A program made the position numbers and the translations under genes. 60,127 nt of DNA from contig CM007343.1 of the NCBI GenBank assembly GCA_000333855.2, positions 664,044 to 724,170 on the forward strand. Reading direction: 5' to 3'. The notes below the pieces were generated by a model. It made no database searches, was not told the origin of the DNA, and worked only from the letters and a program-made list of their open reading frames with translations. The stretch is from Endotrypanum monterogeii. Its lineage: Eukaryota; Euglenozoa; Kinetoplastea; Trypanosomatida; Trypanosomatidae. Shown in pieces: positions 40,884 through 49,675 of this stretch; within the stretch, counting starts at the first letter, position 1; every line of letters begins with the position of its first letter.

Positions 40884-42123
40884 TATGTGTGTAGAGGGAG
40901 AGCGAGATAGGGAGGGATTGTGTGTGTGTGTGTGTGTACACCACCAAAATGCGCTTATTCGAAATTTTCTTTTTTTCCGTTTCAAAGACAAAGTGTATCG
41001 AGGGTACGTCAGAGGGCGCGGAAAGCGTTGTTGTGGTTGTGGTGGGAGGTATTCGCGCGCATGTGCTGGATAGTGTAGATGCATGGGGATGAAGGCTGAG
41101 ACACTATCAGCCTTCTTCCTTCCTCCTTCCCCTGTTTTACGCACCTGTCCGCTTTTCTCTCTGCATCGATTCTCGGTCATGTGGGATGACTGGCGTAGCT
41201 GAACGGATCTGCCTTGGTCATTTATGATCTCTGAATCGTTTTGATCAACGAGCAGCTGTTTTTTTTTTTTGTAGCCTCCCCCCTCCTCCTCACTTTCCCT
41301 ACATGTGTGTGTGTGTGTGTGTATGTGTAGACGTTTTTTTTTCGTTGACGTCAATTCTTATTTATGTTTGGGCACCGTTCCGTTCTCCCGTTTTGCGCTC
41401 GGGCTGCTGCAGTACGTGTGCGTGTTGCACTTTATCAGTCAACTCTGAGTGTGCGTCTAATAAATGTTGTATTTGTGTGTGAGTGTATGTCTCTCTCCGT
41501 ACGTGTGTCTCATTCTCCTGATCGCCGTATGCGAACGCGTATCGGTTTTGTCTACTGTGGATATGAGACCACCTAATGCATGTGCCGTCGTCGAATTTCG
41601 GGTATTTGTCAGCCCGCAAGGGCCAAGTCACACTTGACACATTTTTACAAAAAAAAAGGTTTTTCATCGTGAACAAGATAAGTGCGTTAGTCCTGCTCAC
41701 TACACACGACCATGACCTCCTTTTTTCTCTGCCGCTCGCCATACCTCCCCCACACCCCCTGTACATGTGATCTACCTTCACGGAAGGGCTTGAACGAATC
41801 CGGTGAGTGTGTGTGTGTGTGGTGCGCTGCCACTGGTCTTCACCGGCATCACGCATGTGCTCAACCACACTACTCCTGCGCCCTTCTGCAATGTTTTACC
41901 TCTTCCCTCCTTTCGCTTTATAACGATTTTTGGCATCTAACTTGGTCTGCCCTCTGATCTCCCTCCCCCTCCCCCTTCTGTGACATGGTAGCTGTGATAG
42001 AGAATACTCGCAATTGCGACGGGGAGGGCCCCTTGGTCACCATTCAGATTCCTGTGCGCACACCGGCTGCGTATTGGACAGTATAGACTTGGATCAAGTG
42101 GGCTGCTGCTCCACTGCAGACTC

Positions 42124-44655
42124 ATGTCCGATGACACTGTACGTAGACTACCGATCGCAGCTTCTTGGGTGCATAGTGACCTTCAAAAACTGCGATCGAG
42201 GCTGGGGAGAGCCACCGTGGCTACGCAGCTCAAAGAATTGGAGGACCATCGGCGATGTGTCGAGTCGCATCTCAATTCTGTAGAGCGAAGCACCCGTCGC
42301 CAGCGTGCTCGCATAGAGCAGCTGACCAATGAGCTCAGCAGCCTCACAGCCGAGTTGACGCCAGAGCTGGAGCTCCTAGAAGAGGGTCAGCGCATCGTCG
42401 AAGGGCTTCGAAACCAATTGTATTACCAGCAAAGTATCAACCGAGTGTACGCCTCCTACAGGGGTGAGGCGTTCAGCCCATCACCCGGGAATGGCACTGG
42501 CACAGAGGATTTGCGCTTCTCGATGTCTTGTCCAATATCGGTGCACGGTCTCTCGCTGTTCCCGAGCAGCGTTGCAAACAGAGCTCGACCTGAGGCAACT
42601 GATGTGGAAGCATTTTTGCGCCGCTGCGCTCCGCTTTTCCAGTGGAGCGAGGAGGAGGAGGCGGTAAAGCCGCCCTTCTTTTTCGATGAACCCTGTCTAA
42701 TGGAGCGTGGAGAGAATGGGACACTCTCTGTAACCGAGGAGACTGGCGGGGCCGCCGCAGGAGTCTGTCGCAACGCAGCGTGCCCGTATTGGCACCGTGA
42801 TCAACTTGCACACGTGAAGATGATTGTTATGTTTTTTCTAGACACTATGAGGTGTCATTTGGTGGCCGATGAAAATCTATGCGCTGTCACCCACGCCACT
42901 GCCCGCCTGGCGCGCCACGTGCATCACGCTGACTCCATTTCTCTAGTCTGTGCGTTGCTGTGTGAAGTGCTGCAGACATTCATATCCTCTGGCCTGAGCG
43001 TTGGGCTTCTTACCGAGAAGCAGCCTGCGTGTGCAATGATGTGCGCACCGGCCATGAGGGCGGCGGATGCAGCGGCCGCAGCGCCTTGCCGCGCGTCACT
43101 TTTGCGGCGCAGTGGGGAAATAGACGAGTGGAGGGCTGTCCAGCAGCAACAACAACAGAGTCATGACTTCACCGACTCTTCTTCGCTCACTGCAGCGGCT
43201 GCTGCTCACTTCAAAAGACATTCAAACCTCGTGTCCTGGCGCTGTATGCTAGCCACCGTTGTGGACGTGACGCAAAGGCGCTGGTTGGGGCGTCAGGGTG
43301 TAGAGCTGTTTCCCAGCTCACCGGAGTTGCATCTGCAGTACGTGCTCTCGGTACTCAGCTGTGGTGGTGGGGTCACTGAGGTGTTGGAGACTTGTCTCGC
43401 TTCTTGTCGCACTCTTTCGGCCCAGGCGGCGGCCGCTGTAGTCGCTGCTCTCGACTGCGGACAGTATGCTGAGAGCATCGCACGCCATGCAGCGTACATG
43501 CTTGCTCGAGTGTTTGTGCACGTGTCGCAGGTGGACGCGTCCGCGGCCTCGGAATTTTTGGCACCTTTTCTAAATTTGGATGGCGAGGCGGGCATGGCTG
43601 CCCTTCTTCTACCGTTGGCGCGACAGAACTTGACGCTGTTGATGGTGGCCCTACGCCGTACCGGCCACCTGCATTACGCTCAATACCTCCCTCTCACCGC
43701 CATCTCCGACATTGCTTTTGAGTTGTCTCCGCCAGATGGTGCTGACCCCCCAGCGAGCGGCCGTGACGCCCTTTATGCAGCCCTGAAGCAAGTGGCATCA
43801 TACAAACGTGACTGCTTTGACCCACAGCTTGTGGGCTGTTGTGACGCGGCTCTGCAGATAAGCGTTCTCCGAACCTTCTCTCACAAATTAGCATACATAG
43901 AGCGTGTGGTGGAGAAGACAGTGCCGGAGTCACCGCTTTCGCAGGGTGTTCTGTACGGCGAGTATGTAAATGCGGTTGCTCAGCAACAGTCGGTGTACGC
44001 TGCAGCTCTCGTCGCCGATGCGCTGGTGTGCAATGATGGGGCTTCCTGTGTACTTGCATTTCTACTGAGGGGGCGCCTCCGCATATGGCGAGCGTCCCCC
44101 TTGCCGGATGTCCAGGGTGTGTTGTCGGCTTTCTGCGCAGCCAACCATCTCTCTCTCGATGATCTCGGTGACCCGCTTCGTCTCTGGGATGCCTTCCAGG
44201 GGTCCTCTGCGTTACCCTCCCTACCTGTTGAATGGGTTTGTGCGTACGCTATCCATGTGATGCATACAAGGACTGGAGAGGATTCCCTAGAGTCGGTGTG
44301 GGCGAAAATGGACGCGCTCCCGGCGGAGTCCCTGGTCCAGGATGCAGTGGCCTCTACATTCTTTTTCCATGTGCTGCTGCAGCTCAGTGGGGAAGCACGT
44401 AACGCCATACTTTTCCGTCGCACAGTTCATCGGTGCCTCTCACTGTTTCTAGAGGCGCACCTTCTCACATGGAGTGCACTAGAAGGATCAGCAGGCGATA
44501 TGATCGGACTCCCACATTATATGAGTCTCTGCATCTACCAAGAGGTGCCTCTACTCTTGGGTCCTGGCGCTGACGACACTTTTGTTTGGCGCTGCCTTGT
44601 ACTGGAGGTGGCGGCCGGCTTGGGTGTTCTCCACCCTCTTTTGATGACCAACTAA
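42124..44655 (+). CDS. zf-C3H1-type zinc-finger protein, possible nuclear exosome adaptor
   Basis: 843 residues from ATG 42124. An N-terminal coiled coil covers about 18-105. At residues 191-224 lies a C-C-C-H set, Cys191, Cys215, Cys220 and His224, ending VCRNAACPYWHRDQL. The end of this set matches the short zinc finger of ZFC3H1/Red1 proteins (C-x4-C-x3-H), but the loop between the first two cysteines is enlarged. The remaining 600 residues are mostly helical, Ala/Leu-rich, and could be TPR/HAT-like, as in ZFC3H1. ZFC3H1 and Red1 link poly(A) RNA to the nuclear exosome with MTR4. That role here is inference from one small motif plus architecture. Confidence 0.55.
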   Translation: MSDDTVRRLPIAASWVHSDLQKLRSRLGRATVATQLKELEDHRRCVESHLNSVERSTRRQRARIEQLTNELSSLTAELTPELELLEEGQRIVEGLRNQLYYQQSINRVYASYRGEAFSPSPGNGTGTEDLRFSMSCPISVHGLSLFPSSVANRARPEATDVEAFLRRCAPLFQWSEEEEAVKPPFFFDEPCLMERGENGTLSVTEETGGAAAGVCRNAACPYWHRDQLAHVKMIVMFFLDTMRCHLVADENLCAVTHATARLARHVHHADSISLVCALLCEVLQTFISSGLSVGLLTEKQPACAMMCAPAMRAADAAAAAPCRASLLRRSGEIDEWRAVQQQQQQSHDFTDSSSLTAAAAAHFKRHSNLVSWRCMLATVVDVTQRRWLGRQGVELFPSSPELHLQYVLSVLSCGGGVTEVLETCLASCRTLSAQAAAAVVAALDCGQYAESIARHAAYMLARVFVHVSQVDASAASEFLAPFLNLDGEAGMAALLLPLARQNLTLLMVALRRTGHLHYAQYLPLTAISDIAFELSPPDGADPPASGRDALYAALKQVASYKRDCFDPQLVGCCDAALQISVLRTFSHKLAYIERVVEKTVPESPLSQGVLYGEYVNAVAQQQSVYAAALVADALVCNDGASCVLAFLLRGRLRIWRASPLPDVQGVLSAFCAANHLSLDDLGDPLRLWDAFQGSSALPSLPVEWVCAYAIHVMHTRTGEDSLESVWAKMDALPAESLVQDAVASTFFFHVLLQLSGEARNAILFRRTVHRCLSLFLEAHLLTWSALEGSAGDMIGLPHYMSLCIYQEVPLLLGPGADDTFVWRCLVLEVAAGLGVLHPLLMTN

Positions 44656-45721
44656 GTGTAGAGGGTCGTAGGCGCATGCGCATAGGCCTAAGTGAGTGTT
44701 CGACTGTAGAGGAGCGGTATCGTCGTTAGACAGTCGCACAGGCCCGCCCTCCCTTCCCCTTGACTGATCTGAGACACAAGAGATTTCTTGTTTTGTCTCG
44801 CACCACACAACCTCCCCTTTATGCTCTTTTTATGCCTCAGTGCTGTATGTGCTCACTCGCGTTCGCCGCTTCTTTATCGGCTTTTCAGACCCCATTTTTT
44901 TTTTTGGGGGTGGGGGCTAATTGCGCGCAGTTTTCCCTCAGGAATACAGGTGACGGCAGCGCATCGCACTGAGCACCTCTGATGTTCTGCGTTCATGTGA
45001 CAGTGGGTACCTGGCACAGTCTTCGTGTTTCTCCTCGACATTCCTCGAAAATGTTCTTTATCATCTCTCTTCATATCTCAACCACATCCTCTAACAATTT
45101 TTTTCTACTGGCATTTCATACGTGGTGCTAGTCTTGTGTGCTGTGGATGCGGAACGCCGTCGCTGAGTGGATTCGTTAAGGCGCAAGAACGGCAGCGCCT
45201 GCGAGTCAACGCGGCACGTCCATTGTACCGGTATTTTCCCTTCTGATCCTCAAGAAACAAGGAAAAAGGGTGTGTGGGGGAGCAGCTCAGCGTCCTAGGA
45301 GAAACGGTGCCCTGAGCGTTTTTCTTCTCGTGCCGCGGCTTTCCAGGGAGAGAGCGTGTTTGTCAAGAAGATCCTCAGCTCCTGCTTACCTGTTTGCTGT
45401 GCTTGATGTTGTTCTGTACGTCAGCCTTTCCCTCGTGACCTGCATCTCCTCTATTGACCATATTGATTTCCTAGTGTATTTGCCCTGATAAAGGCTCTGC
45501 TGTCCCCACGAAAGGAATCTCTGAGAGATTGCTGGACACAAGACTCTCCCGTGGTACACCGACAAGCGGCCGCATTTGCGTGATCCTCGCTTCCCCCCTC
45601 CCTCTTCTCTCTCCCCGTGACACTACACCTCCATCGCACACGTTTTTACATGTGATTCGCACGCCCTGCCTCGTTCCTTCTGCATCGTCTCACATCTTTT
45701 GGGGGGAGGTGCGAGGGGGTC
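44656..45721. other. intergenic, no gene seen
   Basis: T run near 44896, G-rich and C/T-rich stretches (45593-45618 is a good polypyrimidine tract). The AGs after it, including one near 45712, are candidate acceptors for the next gene. Confidence 0.7.
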
Positions 45722-48607
45722 ATGCCGCCCGATTGCGTGAGGCTTGAGAAGCCGACGGTGGTGGCCGTCTTTCCATCACATGCGGTGCTCTCCTGGCAGC
45801 AGCCACGGACTAAGTCCTTCGCTAAGCACACGGTATGGGAGTATCAGGTGGAGTACAACTGTTCCTGTAAAGCCAGACAGCAGCCGCACAGCATAACTGT
45901 CAGTGAAACGTTTGTTGGTCTCGCTATCCCGCACGAGGGTGAGACGTACTACGTGCGACTGGTAGCCAAAGCCCGGTTCGCAGGATCTACTGCTGCCCTT
46001 CTTTCCACCAAGATTGCCTTCACGGCAGTTTGCAATGTGCCCATACCCTGGTGTAGAACACCCCGAGAGCTAGTGCGCGTCTTCGATGCGCTTTACCTTT
46101 GCACGAACGCTGCGGTGGAGGACATCGTGGCACTGAGTGTTGCCCGAAGTAGTACCATTGAACACGCAGCAGTTCTTGACAGAGGGGTAGTCTGCTACAC
46201 TCTCGATGGCGATATTGCGGTCCGTGCCTATCGGATAGTCTACAACACCACTGCAATGTCTACCGGGCAGCCGAAAACCGTCTACTACTTTGTGGCGACG
46301 GCACGGCACCACAGTGGAACGCGCACTTCCGCAGCAGAGTTGCTGAGTATGATGCAACACGAGAAGGCGTCGCTCGTGTTCTGTGGGGTGGGGGATAGCG
46401 GCCGTCTCGCCCTGCGCGCTGCCCTGTTATATTTGTCATTCCTGACGACGACGTGCTCCTCGATGAGTTCGGCTGTCTTTTGCATCACCTACGGAACACC
46501 CCGCTTGATGTTAAAGGAAGGCCCACGTATGCTGGTGCACACACTCTCACTAAGCGGGCAGCTCCTGCATTTTACACAGTTGCCACTGAATAATCCCACA
46601 GCGCCGGCGGCCAATGTGGTTGCCCTGTCGCAGCGCGGCTCTGGCGCGGCTGTTGACACACCACCGCTAGGCTACTGCAAAGGATTTTACCGTAACTCAC
46701 TCTTAGGGGTTCAGTGCCGAGTAGAGGATGGAGTTGGTCTCCGCTTTTGCCCCTCATCGCCGGACCATCTGTCAACTGAGGCGGAGGAGACGGAGGTGTT
46801 TGATGTAGTGGGGCAGTTGCGCGTGCTTTCAGAGATTTTCTTTTCTTCTTCTTCAGGGTTGTTGTTGCCGTCTGTGAGCTCCATCCATTGTCGCACAGAA
46901 GGACTCCTTTTGCACGTGGTAGTGGAAGGAGTTAACGTGCACTACTCCCCTCGTGTAACCTGCGTCCCGCTGGGACAGCATTGCACTGCGCTATTTCTGC
47001 AGGTCACCGCGCACACGCCACATCGTCTCGAATGCGTTGCCTCTCTCCTGTCGTGGGTAGAGGAGTGCGCTGGGGGTGCTGAATCGACTCGCGCAGTCGT
47101 GCCAACCATATCGGTAAGCTTTTTTCTTCAAACACCCCTGGGTACGGCTTTCGCTTCAGATACGACAGACGTAACTCTCCCAGGTGATCTGCTTGAGCTG
47201 TTTCGCGCTGCGAAGCAAACTTCCATGCCGTGGAGTGTCGAGGCTGCACCTGGGCTTGTTGAGTGTGCGTTGAACCTGCTACCACTTCACGTCATGGCGA
47301 GTTCCCCCACGCCTGCGTCTACGTGTGGTGTCGATAGCGCACTGCACATTTCTCTCGTGGAGTGTTTGTGTACTCTCGCCTCTGCTGCTGAGGTTGTCCT
47401 TATGCCTCTACACGACGATACAACCCTCATGTCTAGTGGTGGTCTTCTGGCTGTCATGGGCAGTATCGCGAGCCGGCTCTCTGTTGGTTGGTCAGTTACG
47501 CAGGCCGACGCAGCCCCAAGTCTGCGCGTGCCCGAGATCGAGGCGTCCTTCCTGCGGAATGCGTTAAATGAGTGGAGGGAAGGTGGTGCCACGAGCACCG
47601 AGGCGTGGACATCTCAAAGTGCATCGTGGGCGCAGCGCCTGTTTCACGGCTTGTCGCTTCTTAACGCAAATTTGTATCGAAGGACTCTCCTCCGAATGCT
47701 CCGCGTTTTCGTTGGTAGCACACATCTCGACGAGAATTCCCCACTCGCGTGCATTGAGGCGTGTTTGTACGTTCACACCAAACACTATATCTCCCGCGCT
47801 CAACCCTCCCCAGTGCACATGGACCAGCTGCTGTGCAGCGAGCTGTCTCTCAGCAGTTTCTACGATGCAGTCTCTCGTCTTTTCAACACCGAAAAGAAAG
47901 CGAGTTCCACTGCAGCGCTGCCTCATCTGCGTGAGTCGATGCTGTTGTGGGCGCTGTGCCACTGCTTCGAGATACGACGTGAGATGGCACGAACAACGTT
48001 TTGTTGCACTGTCGGCTGCGCGGGTTGCGGTGTGTCGACACTTTCCAATTGCATCTCAGCCTTGTTGCACCGTAGGGAGATCCAGGAGGTCCCGCGTAAC
48101 GAAAAAAGCTTCCGAACCGTTCAGTGCCGTGTCGACTCGAGTCACCTACAGGCCATATACTTAGCTGCTCAGACGGGTGTGCGATGCTGTGTTTTTCTGG
48201 CCGCGGAGGCGGCAGACTTGACAGGCGTCGAGTACACCTCGATGAGCATTCGCATTCAGGAGAGCTTCATCTGCGCTGGTCAAAATCTTTTCCAGGTGGT
48301 CACCAAAGCTGATGAGCACTTGCAGAGAACTCCAGGCTTGCGTGCCGAGCTTGATGACGAGGCGGGAGTTATTGCCTTGATGTCACGGATTGGTGCAGAG
48401 GTTGCAGGTGGGTGTGCCGCGGAGGAGCACCGGTTGATGATCGCCCTCGCTCCATCGACCTCTCGTCTTGTAGAACTCATTTCCTGCACCCCTGTCGAGG
48501 GCGGGCAGTACGCACAGAGACTGCGCACTTGCTCGGAGTTGCTTCTTTTTGACTGTCTCCGGCTCGGTGTTCTTCGTGACGACATCGGCTGTGCCAAGGC
48601 AACTTAG
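45722..48607 (+). CDS. FN3-like / degenerate class 3 lipase-like / degenerate GTPase-like protein
   Basis: 961 residues in one frame. Residues about 10-100 look like a fibronectin type III beta sandwich (AVLSWQQP, YQVEYNCSCK, ETYYVRLVAKA). Residues about 115-300 recall a class 3 lipase core: a strand and turn LVFCGVGDSGRLAL where the nucleophile elbow should be (Ser226, but the last Gly is Arg), then CITYGTPRLML resembling the family's strand before the catalytic Asp. At 765-773 there is a P-loop-like GCAGCGVST where the essential Lys is Val, and TKAD at 861-864 matches a GTPase G4 motif. No G3 DxxG is clear. The catalytic residues look lost in both domains, so a scaffold role is more likely than an enzyme. 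Confidence 0.6.
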   Translation: MPPDCVRLEKPTVVAVFPSHAVLSWQQPRTKSFAKHTVWEYQVEYNCSCKARQQPHSITVSETFVGLAIPHEGETYYVRLVAKARFAGSTAALLSTKIAFTAVCNVPIPWCRTPRELVRVFDALYLCTNAAVEDIVALSVARSSTIEHAAVLDRGVVCYTLDGDIAVRAYRIVYNTTAMSTGQPKTVYYFVATARHHSGTRTSAAELLSMMQHEKASLVFCGVGDSGRLALRAALLYLSFLTTTCSSMSSAVFCITYGTPRLMLKEGPRMLVHTLSLSGQLLHFTQLPLNNPTAPAANVVALSQRGSGAAVDTPPLGYCKGFYRNSLLGVQCRVEDGVGLRFCPSSPDHLSTEAEETEVFDVVGQLRVLSEIFFSSSSGLLLPSVSSIHCRTEGLLLHVVVEGVNVHYSPRVTCVPLGQHCTALFLQVTAHTPHRLECVASLLSWVEECAGGAESTRAVVPTISVSFFLQTPLGTAFASDTTDVTLPGDLLELFRAAKQTSMPWSVEAAPGLVECALNLLPLHVMASSPTPASTCGVDSALHISLVECLCTLASAAEVVLMPLHDDTTLMSSGGLLAVMGSIASRLSVGWSVTQADAAPSLRVPEIEASFLRNALNEWREGGATSTEAWTSQSASWAQRLFHGLSLLNANLYRRTLLRMLRVFVGSTHLDENSPLACIEACLYVHTKHYISRAQPSPVHMDQLLCSELSLSSFYDAVSRLFNTEKKASSTAALPHLRESMLLWALCHCFEIRREMARTTFCCTVGCAGCGVSTLSNCISALLHRREIQEVPRNEKSFRTVQCRVDSSHLQAIYLAAQTGVRCCVFLAAEAADLTGVEYTSMSIRIQESFICAGQNLFQVVTKADEHLQRTPGLRAELDDEAGVIALMSRIGAEVAGGCAAEEHRLMIALAPSTSRLVELISCTPVEGGQYAQRLRTCSELLLFDCLRLGVLRDDIGCAKAT

Positions 48608-49675
48608 ACCTCCCTCCCCCCTCCCCCTCCTCCCCATGTGCTTTCCCTTCCCCGATGTCACTGCAACAAGCGATAGGGTGCCTTCACGTCATAGCAATGC
48701 AGCGCAATGTTGCTGTTACCATCCCCACCTGCACATTCGCCGATGTGCACGCGTGTAGAGTGTAAACGCCTTCGTCGGAGGGGAAAGAGATGTCAATTTT
48801 TTTTTTTTTTGATGTCCGCAGGGAAAGGGTCGAAGGGAGCCGCTAACCCTTGCGCGTGCATCCCTGGATGCTGTGCTCCGGCTCGCGGGTTTGATAAGAC
48901 CAGGGCATTCCCATAAGTCTTCTTGTGTCGCTAGGCTCATGTCGCACGGCAGCCGCCGCCAGATATCTGCCGTCTCGGTCGACCCTCTCCATTGCAACGA
49001 TTTTCGTCACCCAGACGATTGACAAATTTCTCGTCCTCCCCCCCTGGTAATGTTGGCGCGATACTAGGAGGACGATCGGAGGGGATGAGGGGCGGGGGTC
49101 GGGGGTCGGGGGGGGGCACTAACAAACTCTTATACCCGGATGAACACGTGCAACTATGACTCTTTTTTTTTTTTTGTGCTTCGGCGCCGCCATCCTTCTC
49201 TCCGCTAAACTTGAAATTTACAGCGCGTGCAACTTCTTTTGAAGGCGCAATGACCGAAGGCCTCGCCATTCTCCCCATCGTAATGGGTTTCTTCGTCTTC
49301 TGTGCCACGAGACCTCGAGGTACACACAGATTGATTTCCCCGGCTCCCTTTTTTTTTTTTTACTATGCATCTCTACTTCCCCTTTGACTTTGCTCTGACA
49401 CATTATAATCATTATCCTTAATCCGCGGTATTCTAATTATTTTATTGACAAAGTCTCTTCTTCCTGAGGCATCATCATACGGGCAACTTCTAGTTCGCGA
49501 CGACGCGCTTACCTGTGCTATCGAGGGATCGCCGTACTCTCTACAAGTGCCGCCCTGTGTACGCAAAGGGAGCACTGCTGTTTTTTTGTGCTCTGTGGGC
49601 ACGTGTGTGTCTCTTCTTTGTTTCCGACAAGCTTGCATGACCTGAAAAAGGTGAAGCTTAGGCGACGCTGATTAT
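48608..49675. other. intergenic, no gene seen
   Basis: C/T-rich start, T runs near 48797, 49162 and 49348, and a G-rich stretch at 49080-49115. A very short upstream frame (ATG ACC TGA at 49637-49645) precedes the AG at 49660-49661, so it is probably removed by trans-splicing. Confidence 0.65.

Larger units (their letters stand above)
39325..42123. other. 2.8-kb intergenic stretch, no gene seen
   Basis: Contains CA runs (39458-39481, 40169-40208), a CCCCT array (39966-39994), the long TA run at 40834-40880, TG runs near 40921, 41305 and 41806, and T runs. No frame has gene-like composition, and no tRNA or other structured RNA could be recognised. Confidence 0.65.
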
